From Clostridia bacterium (GTDB taxonomy: Bacteria > Bacillota > Clostridia > Oscillospirales > Acutalibacteraceae): a DNA stretch of 59,426 bases. The notes beneath the pieces were generated by a model. That model saw nothing but the letters and a program-made list of their open reading frames with translations. It did not search any database and was not told the origin of the DNA. A program made the translations under genes and the position numbers. This document shows, piece by piece, positions 39,640-50,803 of this stretch. Each line of letters begins with the position of its first letter. Position 1 is the first letter of the stretch. The stretch covers positions 1 through 59,426 of the forward strand of contig JAFXBF010000018.1 of NCBI GenBank assembly GCA_017516745.1, written 5' to 3'.

Positions 39640-39649
39640 ATTAAATTAC

Positions 39650-41806
39650 TTAATTAAACAGCGTCTTCGTGCCTGCGCTGTACACCCACGGGGTGAAGCC
39701 TGTTTCGAGTGCGGGTGAATTTTTGGCAAGCGTGAAATCACGGTTTTGGGCATCCTTGAAAACAGGGTCGGCAAACACGGCGTTGTTGTAATAGCCTCTT
39801 GCAACCATAAGGGGAATACTTTTTTTGTCAACCAGCTTCATCGAGTAGCCCGAAGTGACATTTCCGCCGTTGGCATAATCCCAGTAAAGGTTGCTGTCAT
39901 CAACAAACCAGTTGCTTTCTATTGTACGTGCATACATCGGTGCGTTGTCGGTTACAAGAATGTTGTTGGTAAGGGTGAGGGAATTGTGTTCTTCGTGTCT
40001 TGAAATTATGAATGCTCCCTCACCGCCAAAAGCAAAAATATTGTTTCTTATTATATTATCCTTACCGTAGTGCTGGTGGAAGGTCTGTGAGGAGCAATCA
40101 TAAGCGAGGTTGTTTTCAACAAGTATGCCGCTTGAGCCCTCGTCAAGGTATATACCCCAGCCACCGTAGCCGTAAGCGCCCTCGTCACAGCCGACATCGT
40201 GAACGATGTTCCCACTGATGACGGAATCGGGCTGAATACCGAGCGTATATATACCGCCCATATCGGAAAGCCAGCCGTTGCCGATGTTGTAAATGAGGTT
40301 ATCGCAGATTTTAATTCCGTTTGTCGGGTTGGGTGCATAGCCCCAGTTCCAGCCGACAGAAACACCCGTGTACCAACCGTCGTGAATTTCGTTGTTTGTG
40401 ATATTACAGTCGATTGCATGGGTAAGCAAAACGCCGATAGCATTATTGAAAATTCTGCCGTAGTTACTGATGTGACAGTCTGTTACATTGATGCGCTGAG
40501 TATTGGCAGGCACAACAGCATCGCCGTGGATGAATACTGCGTTTGCACCGATTTCGTTGAAGTAGCAGCTTGTTATATCACAGTCGGTGGATGCTTTGTC
40601 AAACTTAACAGCCGTATAAGAAATATTTTCAAAGCGGCAGTCGGTGAAATTGACACCGGATGAAGCTGTGACATAAATTGCGGCAGGAATTTCGAAAGCC
40701 GCCTGCGGATGCACGCCGCCGTATTTAATATTGCCGTACATCGGGCTTGACTCAAGCATAGACTCATCAAAGAAAGCACCGTCAACATGAGTCCAGTCTG
40801 TATTCTCGAAATTGATACCACGGAAAGAAATGTTTTCAACACCGTCAAGCGTTACAAGCAGCTCACAGCCACCTGCACAGAGCACGGTATTATCAACCGT
40901 ATCGCCTTCCTGCGGTATATAGTAGAGCTTTTCTTCACTGCGGTCAAGGTACCACTCGCCCGGAAGACTGAGTGCTTCTTTTACGTTTTCAAAAATGTAG
41001 TTATCGTCAACTCTTAAAGTCATTGATGAAACTTTTGACACTTCTATTCTGCCTGTCGAGGTATTAACAGAGTGAATCGGCAGAAGTTCATCGCACCAAT
41101 AATGCATAACTCTTACATCAACGTCATTAATGTTTGTAAAGCTAAGCAAATCTTTGGTATGCGCAACAAAAGCCACTGTATGGGTAAAAAATTCGGGTGA
41201 CCAGTCGGAAGGCACGCCTTCTTCAATTATCGGGTCAGCAATTTTGAAAACACCCTGCTTGGGATAATTGGAGCGTGAAAGCCTTTTGCCGTCTTTGAAA
41301 AGTGAGTGGAAGTAATCGGCCTCACTCTTGATAGGCATATCGGTAACAAAAGCCCTTACGCCGTTAACGGTTGTTTCACTCCAGCTGCCGCTTATTTCCT
41401 TTGCGCCCGAGAAGATAACCTCTTCACCCGGGTAGGAACGGTAAAGCACATCTTTTCTGTCTGCTGAAGTAAACTCAACCGTATCCTTTATTGTATATGT
41501 ACCCTCTCTGAACCATACGGTAATTGTGCCGACGTCACCGAGCTTAATTGCCTTTAACTTTTCTTTTGCCGCTTCAAAGGTTTTCAGCGGATTTTCAAGA
41601 GAACCGTTGTTGCTGTCGTTACCGTTGGGGGAAACAACTATATCGTATTCGCCCATTGTAAATTCTCCTTCGTCAAATGCTTGCTTTACGGCAGGTGTCA
41701 CCTCGTCAAACTCGCCTTCGACGGGCTCGGCAGGGTTGAAAATAAGGCTGAACATAGTAAAAATTGCGGTTATAAACGAAACAATTTTTGCAAAAAACAT
41801 ATCCAT
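39650..41806 (-). CDS. Secreted or anchored right-handed beta-helix glycan enzyme
   Basis: A 718-aa protein with an N-terminal hydrophobic signal or anchor (KIVSFITAIFTMFSLIF), very like that of the protein at 15345. A DUF1565-type start follows (DIVVSPNGNDSNNGSLENPLKTFEAAKEKL, cited in part), then RLSRSNYPKQGVF and many short beta-helix coils (NITNNEIHDGWYTG, ISGNIVHDVGCDEGAYG, ILVENNLAYDCSSQTF, IIRNNIFAFGGEG). The layout resembles GH141-like or polysaccharide-lyase-like beta-helix enzymes; the exact family and substrate are not certain. AGGAGG lies before the ATG. Transcribed alone, divergent from the permease gene. Confidence 0.8.
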   Translation of the reverse strand: MDMFFAKIVSFITAIFTMFSLIFNPAEPVEGEFDEVTPAVKQAFDEGEFTMGEYDIVVSPNGNDSNNGSLENPLKTFEAAKEKLKAIKLGDVGTITVWFREGTYTIKDTVEFTSADRKDVLYRSYPGEEVIFSGAKEISGSWSETTVNGVRAFVTDMPIKSEADYFHSLFKDGKRLSRSNYPKQGVFKIADPIIEEGVPSDWSPEFFTHTVAFVAHTKDLLSFTNINDVDVRVMHYWCDELLPIHSVNTSTGRIEVSKVSSMTLRVDDNYIFENVKEALSLPGEWYLDRSEEKLYYIPQEGDTVDNTVLCAGGCELLVTLDGVENISFRGINFENTDWTHVDGAFFDESMLESSPMYGNIKYGGVHPQAAFEIPAAIYVTASSGVNFTDCRFENISYTAVKFDKASTDCDITSCYFNEIGANAVFIHGDAVVPANTQRINVTDCHISNYGRIFNNAIGVLLTHAIDCNITNNEIHDGWYTGVSVGWNWGYAPNPTNGIKICDNLIYNIGNGWLSDMGGIYTLGIQPDSVISGNIVHDVGCDEGAYGYGGWGIYLDEGSSGILVENNLAYDCSSQTFHQHYGKDNIIRNNIFAFGGEGAFIISRHEEHNSLTLTNNILVTDNAPMYARTIESNWFVDDSNLYWDYANGGNVTSGYSMKLVDKKSIPLMVARGYYNNAVFADPVFKDAQNRDFTLAKNSPALETGFTPWVYSAGTKTLFN

Positions 41807-41837
41807 AAGAATTTACCTCCTGTTTTACTATTATAAC

Positions 41838-41867
41838 ATAACAGTTAAAATAATTTCAATAATTATT
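41838..41867 (-). promoter_or_regulatory. Promoter of the beta-helix enzyme gene
   Basis: On the minus strand TTGAAA, an 18-nt spacer and TATAAT can be read within this interval, about 30 nt before the AGGAGG and ATG. Coordinates are approximate to a few bases. Confidence 0.65.
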
Positions 41868-41925
41868 TACGCCGTGATTTGTTTGTGATAATATATGATC
41901 TGTAACAAAACAAAAGGTGTATTAT

Positions 41926-43029
41926 ATGGTAACAGTAAAAGAGTTCTTAAAAAAAGAAGCCGTGCTTGTAATATCGTTTGTGCTTGCCTTGGCTTCAATG
42001 TTTTTTGTAGTCCCGAGCGCAGAATATCTCGGCTATATTGACTTTCGCACGCTGGCACTTTTGCTGTGCCTTATGCTTGTTATGGCAGGGCTAAATGCAC
42101 TCGGTGTATTCCGCCTGCTTGCGGATAAGCTCTTAAGTAAGACAAACAGCACACGCACGTTGGGATTAACGCTCAATCTTCTGTGCTTTTTCTTCTCGAT
42201 GCTGATAACAAACGATGTAGCGCTGATAACCTTTGTGCCCTTCACGCTGATAGTGCTGAAATTATCGGACAAGATGAATAAGGCCATACTGCTCGTCGTG
42301 CTTGAAACGGTTGCGGCAAACCTCGGCAGTATGCTCACTCCCATAGGCAATCCGCAGAATCTCTACCTTTTTTCTGCGTTCAATATGGGAACAGGCGAAT
42401 TTGCAGGCGCAGTTGCACCATATGCCATACTGTCGCTTGTGCTTATTGCAATAAGCTCGTTTTTGCTCGGCAATGAAAAAATCACGGTTAAAGCAGACGA
42501 AAACACGCCAAAAATAAACAAGGTAAAGGCGCTGGTTTATGCAGGTCTGTTTGCCGTTTCGCTGCTGACGGTTTTCCGTGTTATCCCCTACCCCGTAACG
42601 CTTGGCATCACGCTTGCGGCTGTAATTATCGCAGACAGGAAAACGCTTATAAAGGCGGACTACAGCCTGCTTTTAACCTTTGTTTTCCTCTTTGTTTTCA
42701 TAGGTAACCTCGGCGAAATTGAGGCGGTGAGCACCTTCCTCAAATCAATAGTTTCAGGCAGAGAGGTGCTTGTCGGCATTGCGGCAAGCCAGGTTTTCTC
42801 CAACGTACCTGCGGCACTTCTTCTGTCCAACTTCACGCAGAATGCAACTGCTCTGCTTGTTGGCGTAAACCTCGGCGGATTGGGCACACTTATAGCGTCT
42901 ATGGCAAGCCTGATTTCCTTCAAGCTCATTGCAAAGGAAAACATAAATACGGGCAGATATCTGCTCGTGTTTACGGTTGTGAATATAGTGTTTTTATCAC
43001 TTAACCTGATACTTTGGTTTATTATGTAA
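41926..43029 (+). CDS. Ion-transporter (CitMHS/ArsB/NhaD-like) superfamily permease
   Basis: A 367-aa protein with about 10 membrane segments. Seen: FFFSMLITNDVALITFVPFTLIVL and ANLGSMLTPIGNPQNLYLFS (the TPxGNPQN signature of anion permeases of the IT superfamily), repeated weakly later as ASQVFSNVPAALLLSNFT. Substrate cannot be read from sequence; family members move citrate, dicarboxylates, sulfate or arsenite. I chose the ATG at 41926 (AAAAGG 8 nt upstream) over a GTG three codons earlier. It ends 13 nt before cysK, so sulfate or another sulfur-related anion is an attractive guess, not proven. Confidence 0.85.
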   Translation: MVTVKEFLKKEAVLVISFVLALASMFFVVPSAEYLGYIDFRTLALLLCLMLVMAGLNALGVFRLLADKLLSKTNSTRTLGLTLNLLCFFFSMLITNDVALITFVPFTLIVLKLSDKMNKAILLVVLETVAANLGSMLTPIGNPQNLYLFSAFNMGTGEFAGAVAPYAILSLVLIAISSFLLGNEKITVKADENTPKINKVKALVYAGLFAVSLLTVFRVIPYPVTLGITLAAVIIADRKTLIKADYSLLLTFVFLFVFIGNLGEIEAVSTFLKSIVSGREVLVGIAASQVFSNVPAALLLSNFTQNATALLVGVNLGGLGTLIASMASLISFKLIAKENINTGRYLLVFTVVNIVFLSLNLILWFIM

Positions 43030-43042
43030 AGGAGTTTTTGTT

Positions 43043-43972
43043 ATGGCAAAAATTTATTCCTCTGCCGCAGATTTAATCGGCAAAACCCCGTTGGTAAGGC
43101 TTCACAATATCGAAAAAGAATACGGCTTGAAGGCTGAAATTCTTGCAAAGCTCGAATATCTCAACCCCGCAGGCTCTGTCAAGGACAGAGTTGCAAAGGC
43201 TATGATAGAGAACGCCGAAAAAAGCGGCGCATTAAAGCCCGACAGCGTTATAATCGAGCCGACAAGCGGTAACACGGGTATAGGCCTGTGCCTTATGGCG
43301 GCGGCAAAGGGCTACAGAATAATTATCGTTATGCCCGAAACCATGTCTGTTGAGCGCAGATTGCTTATGAAGGCGTACGGCGCAGAGCTTATTCTGACAG
43401 ACGGTGAGAAAGGCATGAGCGGTGCAATTGAAAGAGCGGAACAGCTCAGCCGTGAAAATCCGAACAGCTTTATACCGGGGCAGTTTGTAAATCCTGCCAA
43501 CCCCGAGGCACATTACAACACAACCGGCCCCGAAATTTTTGAAGACACTGACGGCGAAGTTGATTTCTTTGTCGCAGGCATCGGCACAGGCGGCACAATA
43601 ACCGGCACGGGCAAATATCTGAAGGAAAACATTCCCGATATAAAGATTGTCGGTGTCGAGCCTGCCTCCTCTGCTGTCCTCACGGGCGGTGAGGCAGGCG
43701 CACATAAATTGCAGGGCATAGGTGCAGGCTTCGTACCCGAAGTACTTGACACTTCTGTTTACGATGAAGTAATACCCGTTGAAAACGAGGCAGCTTTTGA
43801 AGCAGGCAGAGTGATAGCCAAAAGAGAAGGCGTGCTTGTCGGCATATCTTCGGGTGCCGCTCTGTTTGCGGCAATCGAGCTTGCAAAGCGCCCCGAAAAC
43901 AAGGGCAAAAGAATAGTTGTTCTCCTGCCCGACACAGGCGACAGATATCTGTCAACGGAATTATTCAATTAA
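43043..43972 (+). CDS. cysK: CysK, cysteine synthase
   Basis: A 309-aa PLP enzyme (O-acetylserine sulfhydrylase) making cysteine from O-acetylserine and sulfide. Seen: AKLEYLNPAGSVKDRVAKAM (PLP Lys, about residue 46), IEPTSGNTGIGLCLMAAAKG (substrate loop), FVAGIGTGGTITGTGKYLKE (phosphate-binding glycines), IVGVEPASSAVLTGG and GVLVGISSGAALFA. Length is standard. AAAGGAG before ATG. In a two-gene unit with the permease at 41926. Confidence 0.96.
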   Translation: MAKIYSSAADLIGKTPLVRLHNIEKEYGLKAEILAKLEYLNPAGSVKDRVAKAMIENAEKSGALKPDSVIIEPTSGNTGIGLCLMAAAKGYRIIIVMPETMSVERRLLMKAYGAELILTDGEKGMSGAIERAEQLSRENPNSFIPGQFVNPANPEAHYNTTGPEIFEDTDGEVDFFVAGIGTGGTITGTGKYLKENIPDIKIVGVEPASSAVLTGGEAGAHKLQGIGAGFVPEVLDTSVYDEVIPVENEAAFEAGRVIAKREGVLVGISSGAALFAAIELAKRPENKGKRIVVLLPDTGDRYLSTELFN

Positions 43973-43977
43973 AATTC

Positions 43978-44029
43978 AACAAAAGCACCAAAGGCTTTGC
44001 ACAGGTGAATTCCTGTGTGAGCTTTTGTT
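43978..44029 (+). terminator. Terminator after cysK
   Basis: AACAAAAGC (43978-43986) and GCTTTTGTT (44021-44029) pair, with an inner hairpin CACAGG (44000-44005)/CCTGTG (44012-44017), followed by TTTTATTTTG. Confidence 0.75.
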
Positions 44030-44215
44030 TTTTATTTTGTTTCTTTTGTTCTTCGCTGCGTCAGGCAGTTCTTTTCCAATATTTGTGCGTTGACTGTAAT
44101 ATGCTGATGATGTTAGTATCTTTTTGTCGAACAAAACAGTTTCGCACATTTACACAGCTTCGGGCGGCCGTCAACCGTCTGGGGCAAAAAATCAGAAAAG
44201 GAAGGATTTTGGCAA

Positions 44216-44890
44216 ATGACACTCAAGAAAATTCTTGCAACTGTTATTGCTGCGGTAATGTGCCTGTCACTCGGTATGACTGCTTTTGCGGCACCCGAGG
44301 ACGAGTCCGCCACCGAGGCTGTAACAAACGAAGAAATCACAAGCGAGGAAGCAAGCTCCGAAGAAGCTACATCCGAAGAAAACGTTTCCGAAGAGGAAAC
44401 AAGTGAAGAGCCCTCCTCCGAAGAGGCTTCAAGCGAAGAAAACTCCACAGAAGAGCCCGGCAAGGATGATGTTATTTCTCTTATCGTAAAGCTTCTCGGT
44501 CAGATTGACTTTGAAGAGGTAAAGAACACACTCAACGACATCAACGAGGCGCTCGGCCTTCCCAGAGTCGAGGACTTCACAGACATCCCTGCTTATGCGG
44601 ATGCTCTCTACAAGAAGCTTGACGAAATGGGTCTGGGCTACGACGATATCATCAACGGTATTGCTTCAAGCGACCTGCTCGACTGGCTCAATAACCTCCT
44701 CTTCGGCGGCGGTAACAAGCCCGGCAGCACTACCACCACAGTTGTTGATTCCGAAAACAACGGCTCCGACAGCGGTGAGAGCACACCCGATACAGGTATT
44801 GCAGTAGGCGGTACAATTGCCGCAGTTGCTGCCCTCAGCGGCTCTTCCGCACTCGCCTTCGTGCTCCGCAAGCGCAACGACGAGGAATAA
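44216..44890 (+). CDS. Ser/Glu-repeat surface protein with TPDTG sorting-like tail
   Basis: A 224-aa secreted protein. Signal peptide (residues 1-24, ending in MTAFAAPED), then about 55 residues of SEEA/TSEE/SSEE repeats, an about 80-residue helical domain (DDVISLIVKLLGQIDFEEVK, ALYKKLDEMGLGYDDIINGI), a Gly/Thr/Ser linker, and the tail ESTPDTG, hydrophobic segment IAVGGTIAAVAALSG...ALAFVL and RKRNDEE. This looks like a sortase-type or membrane-retained wall protein. AAGGA lies about 9 nt before the ATG. Function unknown; the acidic repeat is likely extended and highly charged. Single gene with a terminator downstream. Confidence 0.8.
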   Translation: MTLKKILATVIAAVMCLSLGMTAFAAPEDESATEAVTNEEITSEEASSEEATSEENVSEEETSEEPSSEEASSEENSTEEPGKDDVISLIVKLLGQIDFEEVKNTLNDINEALGLPRVEDFTDIPAYADALYKKLDEMGLGYDDIINGIASSDLLDWLNNLLFGGGNKPGSTTTTVVDSENNGSDSGESTPDTGIAVGGTIAAVAALSGSSALAFVLRKRNDEE

Positions 44891-44970
44891 TCGGACAATT
44901 AAAATTTTCTCAATTCCAAAAAATCAAAGTGAACGTGAAAATTAAATCATAGTCATAAGTTTAACCTCCG

Positions 44971-45002
44971 AAGGTCTGCTCTGATTAACCAGGGCAGACC
45001 TT
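44971..45002 (+). terminator. Terminator after the Ser/Glu-repeat protein
   Basis: AAGGTCTGCTCTG (44971-44983) pairs with CAGGGCAGACCTT (44990-45002) with one wobble, followed by TTCCTTG. Confidence 0.8.
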
Positions 45003-45093
45003 TTCCTTGTTAAATAGTGAAATAGTGAAATAATAATGTAAATTAGTGAAAAAATAGTGAAATTTTCAAATCTGTTCTTTGACTTTTATCTAA

Positions 45094-45111
45094 AGGTCAA
45101 AGAAAGTCAAA
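45094..45111 (+). promoter_or_regulatory. CtsR operator-like site 1
   Basis: AGGTCAAA GAA AGTCAAA is a direct heptad repeat closely matching the known CtsR box (RGTCAAANANRGTCAAA). It lies about 110 nt upstream of the putative -10 box of the ctsR operon. Confidence 0.75.
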
Positions 45112-45180
45112 ATCCAAGAAAATTGAAGAAAAACGGAGTATTCGGGAGCTATTTTCAAAAATCGGGGCACAGAAAACAGT

Positions 45181-45203
45181 TTTGACCTTTATTGACCTTT
45201 GAC
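45181..45203 (-). promoter_or_regulatory. CtsR operator-like site 2
   Basis: Read on the minus strand it contains AGGTCAATAAAGGTCAA, two heptads with the CtsR spacing. It overlaps the proposed -35 region. Confidence 0.75.
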
Positions 45204-45225
45204 GGTTTGATCAAAATCGTATAGA
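45198..45225 (+). promoter_or_regulatory. Probable promoter of the ctsR operon
   Basis: TTTGAC (45198-45203), a 16-nt spacer and TATAGA (45220-45225). It is flanked by CtsR-like sites 2 and 3, which would allow repression by occlusion. Confidence 0.55.
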
Positions 45226-45229
45226 CTAA

Positions 45230-45246
45230 AGTCAAAGAAAGTCAAA
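45230..45246 (+). promoter_or_regulatory. CtsR operator-like site 3
   Basis: AGTCAAA GAA AGTCAAA, a direct heptad repeat directly downstream of the -10 box and about 48 nt before the ctsR start. Confidence 0.78.
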
Positions 45247-45293
45247 GTCAATGTTTTACTTTGAGAACTTCAAGGAAAGGTAGTGAGCGTTAA

Positions 45294-45752
45294 GTGAACA
45301 TCAGCAACACTATCGCAAAGCTCATTATGGATATGCTTGAGGCAGACGGCGGAAGCGCTGAAATGCAGCGAAACGAGCTGGCGCAGCTTGTCGGCTGTGT
45401 GCCAAGCCAGATTAACTACGTTATCTCCTCACGCTTTACGCCCGAGCAGGGTTATATCGTCGAAAGCCGCAGAGGCGGCGGCGGTTATATCCGCATCACC
45501 CGTGCGGCATACACTACCCCCGGCGATATGATAATGCACCTGCTCAATCATATCGGCACAGGTATTGATGAAAAGACGGCACGTGCGCATATAATAAATC
45601 TCGCAGGCAGAGAAATTATTTCAAACAAAACGGCAAAAATTATGCTTGCGGCTGTCAGCGACAACTGCTACAGAAATTTAAACCAACCCGTCAGAGACAC
45701 AGTCAGAGCATCTGTAATCAAACAGATGTTACTTCAGGTAATAAATTCATAA
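45294..45752 (+). CDS. ctsR: CtsR, heat-shock repressor of clp genes
   Basis: A 152-aa winged-helix repressor of class III heat-shock genes. Seen: NISNTIAKLIMDML, QRNELAQLVGCVPSQINYVISSRFTPEQGYIVESRRGGGGYIRI (DNA-binding domain with the Gly-rich beta-wing RGGGG that also senses heat), and a C-terminal domain that McsB-type kinase would phosphorylate. Start is GTG at 45294; the nearest purine-rich site AAGGAAAGG is about 13 nt away, so the start is likely but the spacing is long. First gene of ctsR-mcsA-mcsB-clpC, with its own operator sites upstream. Confidence 0.94.
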   Translation: MNISNTIAKLIMDMLEADGGSAEMQRNELAQLVGCVPSQINYVISSRFTPEQGYIVESRRGGGGYIRITRAAYTTPGDMIMHLLNHIGTGIDEKTARAHIINLAGREIISNKTAKIMLAAVSDNCYRNLNQPVRDTVRASVIKQMLLQVINS

Positions 45753-45777
45753 AAGGAAAGGTAAGGAGGAATATATT

Positions 45778-46293
45778 ATGTTATGTCAGAATTGCGCAAA
45801 GGCGCAGGCAACCACACACATCAAAAGAGTTGTAAACGGCGAAACAACTCAGCATCACCTCTGCTCACAGTGTGCAAAGGAATTGGGCTACACCGATATG
45901 TTTTCGGGCTTTGCGCCGTTGAGCTTAAGTGATTTCTTTTCGGATTTTCTCGGCGATGTCGGCAGAAAGGCTGTGGGCACAAAGGTCGAGCGCTGTCCGA
46001 AATGCGGCAACTCCTTTAACGATATCGTAAGGGAAAGCCAACTCGGCTGTGCCGAATGCTACAGAATTTTCTTTGACAAGCTCCAGCCCTCGCTCGAAAG
46101 AATTCACGGCAGAGCGCTTCACTCGGGTAAGAAAATCGAAGTCACCCACGAGGAAGCGGCCGTACCTACAAAGGAGGAGCAGATTGCACAGCTTAAAGTT
46201 AAACTTGAAGAAGCCGTAAAAGAGCAGGAATTTGAACAGGCAGCAAAGCTCAGGGATGAAATACGAGAGCTTGAAGGAGGCGAAGGAAAATGA
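45778..46293 (+). CDS. mcsA: McsA, zinc-finger adaptor of the McsB arginine kinase
   Basis: A 171-aa protein that activates McsB. Two Cys4 zinc modules are visible: MLCQNCAKAQ...HLCSQCAKELG (residues 1-37) and ERCPKCGNSF...GCAECYRIF (about residues 77-106), and a C-terminal UVR motif (QEFEQAAKLRDEIRELE). AAGGAGG lies before the ATG. It ends within the start of mcsB (4-nt overlap). Confidence 0.94.
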   Translation: MLCQNCAKAQATTHIKRVVNGETTQHHLCSQCAKELGYTDMFSGFAPLSLSDFFSDFLGDVGRKAVGTKVERCPKCGNSFNDIVRESQLGCAECYRIFFDKLQPSLERIHGRALHSGKKIEVTHEEAAVPTKEEQIAQLKVKLEEAVKEQEFEQAAKLRDEIRELEGGEGK

Positions 46294-47297
46294 GTAAATG
46301 GTATATAGGCAACAGCGAAAAATGCAGGGTGGTCGTCAGCACGAGAATACGCCTTGCAAGAAACCTTGAGGATTACCCCTTCCCCGCAAAGCTCGATGCT
46401 TCGGGCAAGGCGCAGGTAAACGCACTTGTAAGAGATGCGCTTCTGGGCAGCTGCGGCGAGGATTTGAGCTACATCGAAATGGAAAACCTCACCCGTGCGC
46501 AGGCGGTTTCAATGGCTGAACGCCACCTTGTGAGCCCCGAATTCGCAAGCGAGGTCAAGGGCAGAGCGCTTCTGCTTTCCGAGGATGAGTCAGTGAGCAT
46601 AATGCTGTGCGAAGAAGACCACATCCGCCTGCAGGTTATGGAGGCAGGCCTTGCTCTGGACAGCGCATACAAGCGTGCAGATGACCTTGACAACGCTATC
46701 TCTTCTAAACTGAAGCTTGCTTTTGACGAGCGCATCGGCTTCCTTACACAGTGCCCGACAAACCTCGGCACGGCTATGAGAGCCTCGGTTATGCTTCACC
46801 TGCCTGCACTTGCAAAAAGCGGTCAGATTACAAAAATCGCCGCAACCGTATCAAAGCTCGGTCTTATTATCCGAGGTGCTTACGGCGAAGGCTCAAGCCC
46901 CAACGGCGATATGTATCAGCTTAGCAATCAGGTAACACTCGGCATCAGCGAAGAAACAGCTTTGAGCAACCTTAAATCAATAGCACAGCAGCTTGTTGCG
47001 CAGGAGCTTTCACTTCGTGAACAGATTATCAAAAATCCTGTTTGGGAGGACAAAATCTTCCGTGCGCTGGGAATACTGAAAAATGCAAGACTTATGAGCT
47101 GTGAAGAATTCATGCAGCTTTCGTCACTCGTGCGTCTCGGCGCGGCAGAGGGCTTGCTCGACGTCAGCCTTGAAGCATTAAGCGAGCTGAACGTCGATAT
47201 GCAGCCGGCAACCGTAAACGCAAGGGAAGGCAGAACACTTGAGCCTGCCGAAAGAGATGCAATACGGGCAAAGGCTGTTCGTGAGGCATTGGGTTAA
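46290..47297 (+). CDS. mcsB: McsB, protein arginine kinase
   Basis: A 335-aa phosphagen-kinase-like enzyme that phosphorylates arginines on proteins, marking them for ClpCP. Seen: VVSTRIRLARNLEDYPFPAKL (N-terminal nucleotide-binding loop), LMLCEEDHIRLQVME-type block (SIMLCEEDHIRLQVM), RIGFLTQCPTNLGTAMRASVMLHLPAL (catalytic Cys) and LSNQVTLGISEETAL. The pArg-binding tail with DAIRAKAVREALG is present. Overlaps mcsA by 4 nt. Confidence 0.95.
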   Translation: MSKWYIGNSEKCRVVVSTRIRLARNLEDYPFPAKLDASGKAQVNALVRDALLGSCGEDLSYIEMENLTRAQAVSMAERHLVSPEFASEVKGRALLLSEDESVSIMLCEEDHIRLQVMEAGLALDSAYKRADDLDNAISSKLKLAFDERIGFLTQCPTNLGTAMRASVMLHLPALAKSGQITKIAATVSKLGLIIRGAYGEGSSPNGDMYQLSNQVTLGISEETALSNLKSIAQQLVAQELSLREQIIKNPVWEDKIFRALGILKNARLMSCEEFMQLSSLVRLGAAEGLLDVSLEALSELNVDMQPATVNAREGRTLEPAERDAIRAKAVREALG

Positions 47298-47348
47298 TTA
47301 AGAATTAGGAATTAAAATCATACTTTGTGGAAGGAGTAGTGATTTAAT

Positions 47349-49796
<2,448 letters not shown>

Positions 49797-49803
49797 TAAC
49801 ACC

Positions 49804-49832
49804 AAAGGCTTATCCGTTGCGGATAAGCCTTT
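49804..49832 (+). terminator. Terminator of the ctsR-clpC operon
   Basis: AAAGGCTTATCCG (49804-49816), TTG loop, CGGATAAGCCTTT (49820-49832), then TA. A perfect 13-bp stem. Confidence 0.92.
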
Positions 49833-49835
49833 TAA

Positions 49836-50030
49836 AATGCAAAGTGCAAAAGGCTAAATGCAAAATTGTGGGAGGGCTTCGCCCTCACCCAAATTATAAA
49901 AATTATTATCTCATATTTATTATCTTTTATCTCTTATCTCACGTTGATTTCAAATGTCGTTTAGATAATATTGAATAGATAATCATCGGAGCGTAGCGAC
50001 CCTTAACTTTGCATTTTGCACTTTGCATTC
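49836..50030. repeat. Dispersed palindromic repeat, copy B
   Basis: Left arm TGCAAAGTGCAAAAGG-like units from 49838; right arm ACTTTGCATTTTGCACTTTG (about 50006-50025). Contains the hairpin GAGGGC TTC GCCCTC (49873-49887), and the conserved ATCGGAGCGTAGCGACCCTT. The centre is longer than in other copies, with an A/T-rich insertion of TTATCTCATATTTATTATC type. Fills the 49797-50104 gap with a promoter at its end. Confidence 0.75.
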
Positions 50031-50043
50031 AATAATAATCCGA

Positions 50044-50072
50044 TTGACTAATTCTCCTTGTTATGGTAAAAT
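50044..50072 (+). promoter_or_regulatory. Promoter of the lipoprotein-HAD unit
   Basis: TTGACT (50044-50049), 17-nt spacer, TAAAAT (50067-50072), followed by AAAAGGAG and the ATG at 50105. Confidence 0.7.
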
Positions 50073-50104
50073 AATTTGTAATTCTTTAAAAGGAGATATG
50101 AGAA

Positions 50105-50800
50105 ATGAAAAAATATATTGCCGTTGTTATTGTTTTTGCCATGATTTTTGCTTTCGCAGCCTGCAAAAATGATGTTGACGAGGGTCAGACAACCGAGCCC
50201 GTTGCAGAGGAAACGGGCAGACCCGGCGACTGGGTTACAAACGCTTCGGGCGAATTGCAGACAACTGCCGTCAGCTACATAATTGCAGATGAGTACAGCA
50301 ATCCTGTGACTGAAATCATAACCGATGAGAACGGCTCTGAAAAAGTACAGTTTGTAACGACACTTATTTATGACATTGAAACAAATCCCGGTGCAACACA
50401 GGCGCCTACCGTTGCACCCGGCTTTACGCTGGCAGACAAGGATATGAGGTGGCCTGCACATAAGTTTATGGACAAAGTGCCCGTGCTTAAAGATAAGATT
50501 TCCGACAGCAGCTATTCCAAAACCGAAGATGGCGAGGTTGCCGTTATATACCTCAACGATATTAGCTATGCCGATTACCTCAAGTATATCGAAAAGTGCA
50601 AGACAGCAGGCTTTGAGCAAACCCTCGGTGACAACCTGCCCGAAAAGGAAGAAGACGGCAGAAGCTACAGCTATTACTCAATTGCAAACGGTCTTTATCT
50701 CAACGTTATCTACAACACACATTCCGCTCCCTACCGCAACTTCGACGTTAAAATTGCCATTGCAAATTATGATGTTGCAAGCATAAGCTCGGACAAATAA
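50105..50800 (+). CDS. Lipoprotein with spacer and small C-terminal domain, unknown
   Basis: A 231-aa predicted lipoprotein: signal peptide with lipobox AFAAC (Cys about residue 20), an acidic Thr-containing spacer with TDENGS (an NG-type motif also in the lipoproteins at 22072 and 30555), and a C-terminal domain of about 100 residues (YLNDISYADYLKYIEKCKTAGFEQ, SYSYYSIANGLYLNVIYN). The latter pattern is seen in clostridial lipoproteins of DUF6591 type, as I recall; not certain. It ends 3 nt before the HAD-phosphatase gene. Confidence 0.75.
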   Translation: MKKYIAVVIVFAMIFAFAACKNDVDEGQTTEPVAEETGRPGDWVTNASGELQTTAVSYIIADEYSNPVTEIITDENGSEKVQFVTTLIYDIETNPGATQAPTVAPGFTLADKDMRWPAHKFMDKVPVLKDKISDSSYSKTEDGEVAVIYLNDISYADYLKYIEKCKTAGFEQTLGDNLPEKEEDGRSYSYYSIANGLYLNVIYNTHSAPYRNFDVKIAIANYDVASISSDK

Positions 50801-50803
50801 GAA

